This document shows, piece after piece, positions 26,817-33,699 of a DNA stretch of 64,000 bases. The notes under the pieces were generated by a model. The model was not told the DNA's origin, ran no database searches, and saw nothing but the letters and a program-made list of their open reading frames with translations. Numbering within the stretch: position 1 is the stretch's first letter; each line of letters opens with the position of its first letter. Location: contig CAKQIY010000003.1 in assembly GCA_934247115.1 (NCBI GenBank), positions 62,001 through 126,000 of the forward strand, read 5' to 3'. Source of the DNA: an uncultured Coprococcus sp. Its GTDB lineage: Bacteria; Bacillota; Clostridia; Lachnospirales; Lachnospiraceae. A program made the translations under genes and the position numbers.

Positions 26817-27899
26817 ATGAACAATAATCTTACAGTTCATCAGAATGGTGAACCAATCTATGACATTTTCTTTGCAAATGATTTTGATTCCCTGCCTGAG
26901 CTTTTAGCCGGACAGGGAATTGCTGATAAAAGGGTGTGTATTGTCACAGAGACGAATGTTGCACCGCTCTATCTTGAAGAAATAGAGAATCAGCTCAGAG
27001 GCAGATGTAAAGAAGTAATATCGGTAATATTTGATGCTGGAGAGGCACATAAGAATCTTGACACCGTAAAGCAGATATATGAGAAGCTTATCCTTGCAAA
27101 GTTTGACAGACACGATATGCTTGTAGCATTGGGAGGAGGAGTGACAGGCGATATAACCGGTTACACAGCAGCTACTTATCTAAGGGGAATAGATTTTGTA
27201 CAGATACCTACCAGTCTGCTTGCACAGGTAGACAGCAGCATAGGAGGCAAAACCGGTGTTGATTTTGACTCATACAAGAACATGGTAGGTGCATTTCATA
27301 TGCCAAAACTCGTTTATATCAATGTTTCGACACTTAACTCGCTTTCAGATGATCAGTTCATGTCTGGAATGGGAGAGATAATCAAGCATGGTCTTATCAA
27401 GGACAAGGATTATTTCAACTGGCTTATAGACAACAGGGAATCCATTTCCGCCAAGGATCCAGAGACTCTTATGGAGATGATAAGGATAAGCTGTAATATC
27501 AAGAGACTTGTGGTGGAAAACGATCCTACTGAAAAGGGCGAAAGAGCGCTGCTTAATTTTGGGCATACACTGGGACATGCTATCGAAAGATATCTCGATC
27601 TGAAGCTCAGCCATGGTGCATGTGTCGGTATTGGATGTTGTCTGGCAGCTATTATATCGAGAAACAAAGAAGACATATCGGATTCCACGCTGGCAGACAT
27701 CATAAATGCTTTTGATCTGTTTGGTTTTCCAACTCTTGAGGATTATCCGGTGGATGCAGATAAGGTCATCGAGTATACCCGTAATGACAAGAAGATGGTT
27801 GGAGATAAGATTAAGTTCATTCTCCTTCATGATATAGGTGATGCGTATATCAATATGGATATAACACCTGAGGACATGAAGAAAGCATTTGAGTGCTAA
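26817..27899 (+). CDS. aroB: 3-dehydroquinate synthase
   Basis: Second step of the shikimate pathway: DAHP to 3-dehydroquinate, NAD- and metal-dependent. The NAD site ALGGGVTGDITGYTAATYLRG lies near residues 100-120, followed by PTSLLAQVDSSIGGKTGVD near 126-144 and metal ligands in the GHTLGHAIE block near 246. At 360 residues it is full length. No other shikimate genes are in the window; the gene lies between the division genes and lspA, with a 46-base upstream gap. Confidence 0.96.
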   Translation: MNNNLTVHQNGEPIYDIFFANDFDSLPELLAGQGIADKRVCIVTETNVAPLYLEEIENQLRGRCKEVISVIFDAGEAHKNLDTVKQIYEKLILAKFDRHDMLVALGGGVTGDITGYTAATYLRGIDFVQIPTSLLAQVDSSIGGKTGVDFDSYKNMVGAFHMPKLVYINVSTLNSLSDDQFMSGMGEIIKHGLIKDKDYFNWLIDNRESISAKDPETLMEMIRISCNIKRLVVENDPTEKGERALLNFGHTLGHAIERYLDLKLSHGACVGIGCCLAAIISRNKEDISDSTLADIINAFDLFGFPTLEDYPVDADKVIEYTRNDKKMVGDKIKFILLHDIGDAYINMDITPEDMKKAFEC

Positions 27900-27921
27900 T
27901 GATATATCGTGGAGGAAGCAT

Positions 27922-28437
27922 ATGAAAAAGAGAATTTCATTGGCAGTGCTGGTTGCTGCTTTACTTATTGCACTTGATCAGCTTGTCAAATACAAAATAG
28001 ACTCTGCATTTATGGTTGGTGAGAGCCATCCGCTTATCAAAGGAGTATTCCAGCTTACATATGTGCAGAACAGAGGCGCAGCGTGGGGAAGTTTTTCCGG
28101 AAAGATAGTATTCCTTCTGATAATTACAATAGCGATACTTATCGGGGCGTTATATGTATATGTACAGCTTGCAGGAAGAAAAGATAAAAGATATACATCG
28201 ATCAGGATAAGCCTTGTGTTTCTTATATCGGGGGCTATAGGCAATATGATAGACAGATTTGCACGGGGATTCGTTGTGGATATGTTTGACTTCTGTCTCA
28301 TAAATTTCCCGGTATTTAATGTTGCAGATATATATGTTACATGTAGTTTTATAGTGATAGTTATTCTTATTCTGTTCAAGTATAAGGATGATGAGCTTAC
28401 GGATATCATACACAACTCATCATCAGCGGATAAATAA
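27922..28437 (+). CDS. lspA: signal peptidase II (prolipoprotein signal peptidase)
   Basis: Removes signal peptides from diacylated prolipoproteins such as the carboxypeptidase encoded at 21.7 kb. Four membrane segments; family motifs DQLVKY near residue 18, QNRGAAWG near 48, GNMIDRFARGFVVDM near 108 and FNVADIYV near 130, which supply the two catalytic aspartates. An in-frame TTG lies upstream at 27889, but ATG 27922 is preceded by GGAGG at 27911-27915 and gives a normal 171-residue product. Confidence 0.96.
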   Translation: MKKRISLAVLVAALLIALDQLVKYKIDSAFMVGESHPLIKGVFQLTYVQNRGAAWGSFSGKIVFLLIITIAILIGALYVYVQLAGRKDKRYTSIRISLVFLISGAIGNMIDRFARGFVVDMFDFCLINFPVFNVADIYVTCSFIVIVILILFKYKDDELTDIIHNSSSADK

Positions 28438-28453
28438 TTAAAGGATTTTCAAT

Positions 28454-29368
28454 ATGGAAGAGTACAATCTTGAGTCATCAGAAGAATGGACGGACAGAAG
28501 GCTGGATAAGGTTTTAAGTGAATATTTTAATGGCTATTCACGCTCATTTATCAAAAAGCTCTTTGACGAAGATATGATACATGTCAATTCGAGGTCAGTT
28601 AAACCTAGCTATAAGGTTAAGTACGGAGATATGATAGATATATCAGTCCCAGATCCAGTGAGCATAGATATTGAACCGGAAGATATTCCTCTCAATATAA
28701 TATATGAAGATGACGATGTCATACTCGTGAATAAGCCGAAGGGAATGGTGGTTCATCCAGCTCCCGGACATTACAGAGGAACACTGGTTAATGGTCTCAT
28801 GTATCATTTTGCAGGTTCACTGTCAGGTATAAATGGCGAATTCAGGCCTGGAATTGTCCATAGGATTGATATGGACACAACAGGTGTACTGGTTGTATGC
28901 AAGAACGATAATGCTCATAGATTGCTTTCTGAACAGCTTCATGAGCATAGTATAACCCGTAAATATTACGCTATAGTTAATGGTAATATTGCTCAGGATG
29001 AAGGGACTGTGGATGCACCAATAGGAAGAAGCCCCAAGGACAGAAAAAAGATGGCTATCAATACCAGAAATGGGCGTAGAGCTGTCACACATTATCGTGT
29101 ATTAGAACGATTTGAAGGTCGTTATACATATATAGAGTGTCAGCTGGAGACAGGTAGAACTCACCAGATTCGTGTTCATATGGCGTCTATTGGCCATCCG
29201 ATACTCGGTGATGAGGTATATGGCCCCAAGAAGTGTCCATTCAGACTTCAGGGACAGACACTTCATGCGGGAGTTCTTGGATTCGTTCATCCATCAACTG
29301 GCAAATATGTAGAATTCAAAGCGGAACTACCAGAATATTTTAAAGAACTTATTGCCAAACTCCGGTGA
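28454..29368 (+). CDS. rluD: RluD-type 23S rRNA pseudouridine synthase
   Basis: A 304-residue RluA/RluD-family enzyme (YlyB in Bacillus). An N-terminal S4 RNA-binding domain (residues ~15-75, RLDKVLSEYFNGYSRSFIKK) precedes the catalytic domain. The active-site motif reads VHRIDMDTTGVLVV near residue 136; the catalytic Asp is kept while the usual HRLDKDTSG is slightly altered. The C-terminal LETGRTHQIRVHMASIGHP is intact. It follows lspA, as in Bacillus, and ends at a strong terminator. Which uridines it modifies cannot be told from sequence. Confidence 0.92.
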   Translation: MEEYNLESSEEWTDRRLDKVLSEYFNGYSRSFIKKLFDEDMIHVNSRSVKPSYKVKYGDMIDISVPDPVSIDIEPEDIPLNIIYEDDDVILVNKPKGMVVHPAPGHYRGTLVNGLMYHFAGSLSGINGEFRPGIVHRIDMDTTGVLVVCKNDNAHRLLSEQLHEHSITRKYYAIVNGNIAQDEGTVDAPIGRSPKDRKKMAINTRNGRRAVTHYRVLERFEGRYTYIECQLETGRTHQIRVHMASIGHPILGDEVYGPKKCPFRLQGQTLHAGVLGFVHPSTGKYVEFKAELPEYFKELIAKLR

Positions 29369-29413
29369 TGTTTTGTGGCAAAAAAACAGTAACACAGTAA
29401 TGAAATAAATCTT

Positions 29414-29462
29414 AGTATAGACAATTGTCGCAAATGATATTCAATTGTCTATACTTTTTTTA
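29414..29462 (+). terminator. intrinsic terminator after the lspA-rluD run
   Basis: A perfect 14-base inverted repeat, AGTATAGACAATTG (29414-29427) with its complement at 29442-29455, 14-base loop, followed by seven T. It ends the long + strand block. Confidence 0.93.
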
Positions 29463-29491
29463 TTTACACTTTATTGTATAAATGTTATAAT
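29463..29491 (+). promoter_or_regulatory. sigma-A type promoter for the cytidylate-kinase-like gene
   Basis: TTTACA (29463-29468), 17-base spacer, TATAAT (29486-29491), with a TG one base before the -10 (extended -10). It starts one base after the terminator, giving a leader of roughly 85 bases. Confidence 0.8.
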
Positions 29492-29584
29492 AACACATAT
29501 AAGATTTTAAGTATTTTGTACATAAGTCATATATAAATTGGCAATCGGACATATAAGTATTACAAGAAGATGGGAGTGGTTATT

Positions 29585-30199
29585 ATGGCAGGAAAGAAGA
29601 TAATTACTATAGGAAGACAGTTTGGAAGCGGAGGAAAGCAGATAGGTGAGGCTCTCGCTGAAAAGATGAATATTCCTTTTTATGATAAGGAGCTTCTCAA
29701 AGAAGCTGCCAAGGACAGCGGAATTTGTGAAGAGATATTTGACAGTTTTGATGAGAAGCCAACCAACAGCTTCTTATATTCACTGGTTATGGATCCATAT
29801 TCACTTGGATTTGGTAATTCCACAGAGCTTCCGCTCAATCACAAGGTTTTTCTAGCAGCTTTTGATACTATCAAGAATCTTGCTGAGAAAGATGGTTCCT
29901 GTGTATTTGTAGGAAGATGTGCTGATTATGCACTCAGAGATCTGGATAATGTTATCAATGTTTTCTTGTATGCAGATATGGATGACCGTGCAGCCAGAAT
30001 CGCAAAGAAGTACAATATCAGTGAATCAAAGGCAAAGGATATGATCAAGAAGGAAGACAAAGCCAGAGCATCATATTATAACTATTATACATCTAAGCGC
30101 TGGGGTGAGATGAAGGGATATGATATCTGCATCAACACTTCCAAGTACGGCATAGATAAGACCATTGATCTTCTCTATGATATTGTCAATAATTATTGA
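29585..30199 (+). CDS. cytidylate kinase-like family protein
   Basis: A 204-residue protein of the cytidylate-kinase-like family (PF13189). The N-terminal ITIGRQFGSGGKQIGEALAE acts as the P-loop region, followed by PFYDKELLKEAA. Later come FVGRCADYAL near residue 112 and the basic lid-like YNYYTSKRWGEMKGYDICINTS near 160-180. True CMP kinases differ in the CMP-binding insert, so the substrate is open. ATG at 29570 is in frame, but ATG 29585 has GGGAG 8 bases upstream. It is a single-gene unit between its own promoter and a terminator. Confidence 0.85.
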   Translation: MAGKKIITIGRQFGSGGKQIGEALAEKMNIPFYDKELLKEAAKDSGICEEIFDSFDEKPTNSFLYSLVMDPYSLGFGNSTELPLNHKVFLAAFDTIKNLAEKDGSCVFVGRCADYALRDLDNVINVFLYADMDDRAARIAKKYNISESKAKDMIKKEDKARASYYNYYTSKRWGEMKGYDICINTSKYGIDKTIDLLYDIVNNY

Positions 30200-30212
30200 T
30201 ATTAAAAAATGA

Positions 30213-30291
30213 AAAAGACAGTCAGATTTTTTGTCATGTGTATCACCTGATTATAGGTAGGTCATATACTGATAAAGTCTGACTGTCTTTT
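30213..30291. terminator. bidirectional intrinsic terminator at the strand switch
   Basis: The arm at 30213-30230 (AAAAGACAGTCAGATTTT) pairs with 30274-30291 over 18 positions with a single G-U pair, around a 43-base loop. T runs on both strands let it serve the + kinase-like gene and the - TtcA-like gene that converge here. Confidence 0.85.
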
Positions 30292-30296
30292 ATTTT

Positions 30297-31016
30297 TTAA
30301 TGTCTTGTCCATCCTTCAATTCCAGCACCCTCTATAGAAGAAAATATTCTGTCTTTGACATCAGGAACACGGACCTTCAACTCATCTATAATATCCTTGC
30401 TTTCCTGGCGCTTTGTAACACCATCGGCGGGACATGGATTCTTGCATACCGGAAGATCATTCGCTCTGGCAAAAGCTCTTATTTCGCCTTCTAGAGCGTA
30501 TATAAGAGGTCTGATGAGTGTGATCCCTGATTTTTCAAGATTAGTTACCGGCGAGAAAGTGTGAATTCGTCCCTCATACAGCATAGACATGAGAAAACTG
30601 TCTATTACATCATCTTTATGGTGGGCATATGCAATTTTATTGCATCCAAGGCTGTTAGCACAATCGTTGAATGCGCCTTTTCTCATACGGCTGCACAGAG
30701 AACATGGATTGGGTTCTTTCCTGTAATCAAATACTATTTCACCTATTTGTGTCTTACATACTGTATAACGAACACCAAGGGCTTCACAGTACTCACTGAG
30801 CCCCGATGTATCAAATCCTTCAAAACCCAAATCTACGGTTATGGCTTCAAGCTCAAATGGGATAGGATAGTATTCTTTCAGTTTTGCCATGGCATATAAT
30901 AAAGTAAGGCTGTCTTTGCCACCAGATATACCTATGGCGATCCTGTCACCAGGACGGATCATATCGTAATCAGTGATAGCTCGTCTTGTATATGACAGAA
31001 GCTTTTGAGATTTCAT
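30297..31016 (-). CDS. TtcA-like tRNA thiolation ATPase (PP-loop)
   Basis: A 239-residue N-type ATP pyrophosphatase of the TtcA/TilS superfamily. The PP-loop is IGISGGKDSLTLL near residues 28-40. Cysteine pairs CSLCSRMRKGA near 106 and a later CPAD near 200 match the Fe-S ligand layout of TtcA, which makes 2-thiocytidine at position 32 of tRNA; TilS lacks these cysteines. The KPxx-type C-terminal TilS domains are absent. Substrate assignment stays tentative. AAGGAGAGC precedes the ATG, and the recombinase gene ends 30 bases upstream. Confidence 0.85.
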   Translation of the reverse strand: MKSQKLLSYTRRAITDYDMIRPGDRIAIGISGGKDSLTLLYAMAKLKEYYPIPFELEAITVDLGFEGFDTSGLSEYCEALGVRYTVCKTQIGEIVFDYRKEPNPCSLCSRMRKGAFNDCANSLGCNKIAYAHHKDDVIDSFLMSMLYEGRIHTFSPVTNLEKSGITLIRPLIYALEGEIRAFARANDLPVCKNPCPADGVTKRQESKDIIDELKVRVPDVKDRIFSSIEGAGIEGWTRH

Positions 31017-31046
31017 TATAAGCTCTCCTTTGTTTACATAATATTA

Positions 31047-32105
31047 TTATTGTGAATTTCGCTTTTCCCTTAACTGGACCTCGTTTCTAAATCGACGCTT
31101 TCTATCCTCGTCCATATCGGCATAATGCTTACGCGTGGTATTGACATCTGAATGTCCAAGTACATCCGCCACAAGATATATGTCATCAGTAGCACGGTAC
31201 AGCTCAGTGCCAAATGTACTTCTGAGCTTGTGCGGTGTTATGTGCTTAAGTGGCACGGAGGTGAGAGAGTATTTTTTAACAATATTCTCAACTGATCTTA
31301 CTGTTATACGTTTTAACTGGCTGGAAAGAAACAATGCATCTTCGTGACCTTTCTCAGGAATGAGTTTCTTTCGCTCATCAAGATATTCAAGCAACGCCTC
31401 ACTTGCCTCATCACTAAAATATACATATGCCTCTTTGCCGCCTTTTCGAATGATCTTTATGCGCATATTGTCGAAATCAACATCATGAATATCTATTCCT
31501 ACACATTCAGATACACGCATACCAGTGCTGAGCATAAGAGATAAAAGAGCAAGATCCCTTGTTTTATTTTTTTCATGATATCTCTTCTGACGCTCCGTTA
31601 AACCATCACCATACTCAACATTATCAAGAAAGTTTGCGACCTCATTCGGTTCCATACGAATTATTTTTTTGTCGTGTATCTTGGGCATATCTACCTTTTC
31701 AGCCGCATTTGAGCTAATACGATCATTTTTATAAAGGTAAGCAAAGAATACACGCAGAGCAGATAATTTGCGTTTTAAGGCTTGCTCACCATTGGTATAT
31801 GTACGCCCGTTTTTCTTGTACAGCCGCATTGCATCAAGAAATTCTTCGATATCTTCAGCCTCAAGATGACTTAGATCATCTGTTTTGATATCTCTGGGTG
31901 ATTTACCTTTGAAGTACGGATTATGTTCACACAAATATTCATAAAATATTTTGATATCCCTTGCGTACCCAAGTCTGGTTCTGGTTGAGGTCGTGTTTTC
32001 AATTCCGCGAAATGCAATGGTTGCGTACTGTGGAAGTTCTGAAAGAATCTCTCTGAGCAATAAGATATTGTTTTCATCTACTTGCTTGCTGTAGGATTTT
32101 GCCAT
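31047..32105 (-). CDS. tyrosine recombinase, XerS-like
   Basis: A 352-residue integrase-fold recombinase with a SAM-like N-terminal core-binding domain (to about residue 140) and a complete catalytic set: R197 (STGMRVSE), K221/K224 (IRKGGKEA), H292-KL-R295, H318 (LGHSD) and Y328. It is ~50 residues longer than XerC/XerD (~300) and close in length to streptococcal XerS (~356), with shared features such as NKTRDLALLSLMLSTG and PHKLRSTFGTELYRAT. No phage or transposon genes are near. GTG/TTG codons further upstream are in frame, but ATG 32105 has GAGGAGG at 32115-32121. A role in chromosome dimer resolution is inferred. Confidence 0.85.
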   Translation of the reverse strand: MAKSYSKQVDENNILLLREILSELPQYATIAFRGIENTTSTRTRLGYARDIKIFYEYLCEHNPYFKGKSPRDIKTDDLSHLEAEDIEEFLDAMRLYKKNGRTYTNGEQALKRKLSALRVFFAYLYKNDRISSNAAEKVDMPKIHDKKIIRMEPNEVANFLDNVEYGDGLTERQKRYHEKNKTRDLALLSLMLSTGMRVSECVGIDIHDVDFDNMRIKIIRKGGKEAYVYFSDEASEALLEYLDERKKLIPEKGHEDALFLSSQLKRITVRSVENIVKKYSLTSVPLKHITPHKLRSTFGTELYRATDDIYLVADVLGHSDVNTTRKHYADMDEDRKRRFRNEVQLREKRNSQ

Positions 32106-32140
32106 TGTGTATAACCTCCTCAATCATTTTATATATATTG

Positions 32141-32146
32141 ATTATA
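32141..32146 (-). promoter_or_regulatory. extended -10 element upstream of the recombinase gene
   Basis: On the - strand the bases read TGTTATAAT, an extended -10 (TGnTATAAT), about 36 bases before the start codon. The -35 position 17 bases further up is a poor match, so the extended -10 would carry the promoter. Confidence 0.6.
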
Positions 32147-32173
32147 ACATAAATGTAAAAAAATGCTATATTT

Positions 32174-32201
32174 TTTTCGTAAAACCTGAGTTTTGCGAAT
32201 A
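32174..32201. other. candidate dif-like recombinase site (11-6-11 imperfect palindrome)
   Basis: On the + strand, arm TTTTCGTAAAA (32174-32184), centre CCTGAG (32185-32190) and arm TTTTGCGAATA (32191-32201). The arms match as inverted repeats at 9 of 11 positions, and the 28-base 11-6-11 layout is that of Xer core sites. It lies ~70 bases upstream of the recombinase start, just beyond its promoter, which is where difSL lies relative to xerS in lactococci. It could instead be an operator for the same gene. Confidence 0.45.
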
Positions 32202-32280
32202 GAATGATATCGTATAATAATTACAATTTTATCCCTCTCCTCCTGGATATTTGCTGAAATCCACTGGAATTACATAATAA

Positions 32281-32325
32281 AAGCACCACATATATAAGTA
32301 TAAATTATACAAATATGTGGTGCTT
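32281..32325 (-). terminator. intrinsic terminator after the YneA-like gene
   Basis: A perfect 13-base inverted repeat: AAGCACCACATAT at 32281-32293 and its complement at 32313-32325. On the - strand the stem is followed by TTTTATT. It ends the short SOS-controlled transcript before the recombinase gene. Confidence 0.85.
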
Positions 32326-32347
32326 GAATATAGTGTCATGTATTCAG

Positions 32348-32686
32348 TTAATTATCACTATCCAGATCAGTAACCTTGTAATATGGAATCATCAGATTGG
32401 TCCCAGCTGCTATAGATGATTCATGACTGAGATCATTTATAGAGACAACCTCATCGATATATTCCTGTGTTGATGAATATTCATCTGTCATATACTTATC
32501 AGCAATATCCCAAAGTGTATCCCCCTGATTAACTGTGATGCACGTATAATACTTGGTGCTTGCGTTGGTTGCGTCTGCTTCAGTTACACCTGTATGTGCA
32601 ATTGCTATATATAAAACAGATGCTATGATTATTGCTGTTATCAATACAATCTTCTTGTTGCTTATAAACTTAAATAATATATGCAT
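32348..32686 (-). CDS. yneA: YneA-like LysM membrane protein, putative SOS division inhibitor
   Basis: A 112-residue protein with one N-terminal membrane segment (KIVLITAIIIASVLYIAIAH, about residues 11-30) and a single LysM domain (about 46-103, VNQGDTLWDIADKYM, then AAGTNLMIPYY). This is the layout of Bacillus YneA, which blocks division during the SOS response and is, as here, divergent from lexA. The promoter has the strongest LexA box in the region inside its spacer. Sequence identity to YneA is low outside the LysM domain, so the name rests on size, architecture and context. Confidence 0.8.
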   Translation of the reverse strand: MHILFKFISNKKIVLITAIIIASVLYIAIAHTGVTEADATNASTKYYTCITVNQGDTLWDIADKYMTDEYSSTQEYIDEVVSINDLSHESSIAAGTNLMIPYYKVTDLDSDN

Positions 32687-32700
32687 AACTATCTCCTCCT

Positions 32701-32712
32701 GAACGTATGTTT
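32701..32712. promoter_or_regulatory. secondary LexA box (downstream of the yneA -10)
   Basis: GAACGTATGTTT fits GAAC-N4-GTTY except for the outer bases. It lies between the yneA -10 and its start codon, where a repressor would block elongation or initiation. Confidence 0.6.
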
Positions 32713-32725
32713 GTTCTATGTTCGT

Positions 32726-32754
32726 ATTATATCGAACATGTGTTTCTGTGTCAA
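32726..32754 (-). promoter_or_regulatory. yneA promoter with LexA box in the spacer
   Basis: Consensus -35 TTGACA (complement of 32749-32754), 17-base spacer and consensus -10 TATAAT (complement of 32726-32731). The spacer holds CGAACATGTGTTTC (+ strand 32733-32746), a full match to the Gram-positive SOS box CGAACRNRYGTTYC, so bound LexA would occlude polymerase. Confidence 0.9.
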
Positions 32755-32762
32755 GTAAATTT

Positions 32763-32776
32763 CGAACATTTGTACG
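32763..32776. promoter_or_regulatory. secondary LexA box (upstream of the yneA -35)
   Basis: CGAACATTTGTACG has a perfect left half and a degenerate right half of the SOS box. It lies 8 bases from the yneA -35 and about 30 bases from the strong box, so cooperative binding is possible. Confidence 0.5.
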
Positions 32777-32888
32777 GCCGATGATGATGTTCGTTATTTT
32801 CTTTTAGGCTGGTGTATTGCCTGCTTCATATTTCTTTTATATTATGCGATATATCATGTACGTTTTTATTCCCATGTCACTTGAATCA

Positions 32889-32900
32889 GAACATTAGTTT
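32889..32900. promoter_or_regulatory. degenerate LexA box at the lexA promoter
   Basis: GAACATTAGTTT, a GAAC-N4-GTTY match overlapping the upstream edge of the lexA -35 element. Confidence 0.5.
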
Positions 32901-32927
32901 GCAATATCAGAACATATGTGCTATTAT
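32899..32927 (+). promoter_or_regulatory. lexA promoter with LexA box in the spacer
   Basis: TTGCAA (32899-32904), 17-base spacer, TATTAT (32922-32927). The spacer carries GAACATATGTGC (32910-32921), an SOS half-site with a weakened right half, as expected for a milder autoregulated lexA operator. Confidence 0.78.
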
Positions 32928-32971
32928 ATATTTAATATCGTAGAAATTACATGTGGAGGATTATATATATT

Positions 32972-33592
32972 ATGGGAAAAGGAAAGATATCAGATAAGCA
33001 GACAGAGATTCTTGAATACATTAAAGGGGAACAGCTCAAGAAGGGTTATCCACCTTCAGTCAGAGAGATCTGCAAGGCGGTTGGTCTCAAGTCCACATCG
33101 TCTGTACATGCCCATCTTGCTTCTCTTGAAGAGAATGGGTATATAAGACGTGATCCAACAAAACCGAGAGCTATAGAGATTATAGACGATGATTTTGCAC
33201 TGACAAGACGTGAAGTTATCAATATACCAGTAGTTGGTCAGGTTGCAGCTGGTCAGCCGATTCTCGCTACACAGAATATTATGGATTATTTTCCTGTTCC
33301 ACCTGAATATATACATAATACGAACAATCAGACATTTATGCTCCGCGTCAAGGGGGAAAGCATGATCAATATTGGAATCAATGATGGAGATCTTCTTATT
33401 GTAGAACAGTGCTCTTCTGCTTCCAACAGGGATATTGTAGTTGCCCTTATAGATGATGGTGCAACTGTGAAGAGGTATTTTAAAGAGAATGGACATATAA
33501 GGCTGCAGCCTGAGAATGACTACATGGAACCAATTATAGTTGATCAATGCGATATTCTTGGCAAGGTAATAGGACTCTTCAGACAGATGTAA
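32972..33592 (+). CDS. lexA: SOS transcriptional repressor LexA
   Basis: Represses SOS genes until RecA-stimulated self-cleavage. 206 residues, the normal length. The winged-helix N-terminus contains YPPSVREICKAVGLKSTSSV (residues 26-45); the cleavage site is A93-G94 in GQVAAGQP; the serine-lysine dyad is S130 (VKGESM) and K167 (GATVKRYF). An in-frame ATG at 32951 overlaps the GGAGG binding site, so ATG 32972 is chosen although the spacing (~12 bases) is a little long. Divergent from the YneA-like gene and the only + strand gene after 30.2 kb. Confidence 0.96.
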   Translation: MGKGKISDKQTEILEYIKGEQLKKGYPPSVREICKAVGLKSTSSVHAHLASLEENGYIRRDPTKPRAIEIIDDDFALTRREVINIPVVGQVAAGQPILATQNIMDYFPVPPEYIHNTNNQTFMLRVKGESMINIGINDGDLLIVEQCSSASNRDIVVALIDDGATVKRYFKENGHIRLQPENDYMEPIIVDQCDILGKVIGLFRQM

Positions 33593-33630
33593 TACATTTT
33601 TCGTTCTTTTCAATTATACATAATAAAATG

Positions 33631-33683
33631 AAACACCCAGGATAATATTAGCAAGCAATATTTGCCATGTATCCTGGGTGTTT
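33631..33683. terminator. bidirectional terminator between lexA and the HD-GYP gene
   Basis: A perfect 14-base inverted repeat (AAACACCCAGGATA at 33631-33644; complement at 33670-33683). It is followed by TTTTATTTATTT on the + strand and by T-rich sequence on the - strand, between two convergent genes. Confidence 0.88.
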
Positions 33684-33699
33684 TATTTATTTAATATTT

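Noticed and set aside
31047..32105. Tyrosine recombinase as the integrase of a prophage or integrative element
   Set aside because: No excisionase, relaxase, phage or cargo genes lie nearby, no tRNA attachment site or flanking direct repeats were seen, and the neighbours are chromosomal housekeeping genes. I could not exclude a decayed element.
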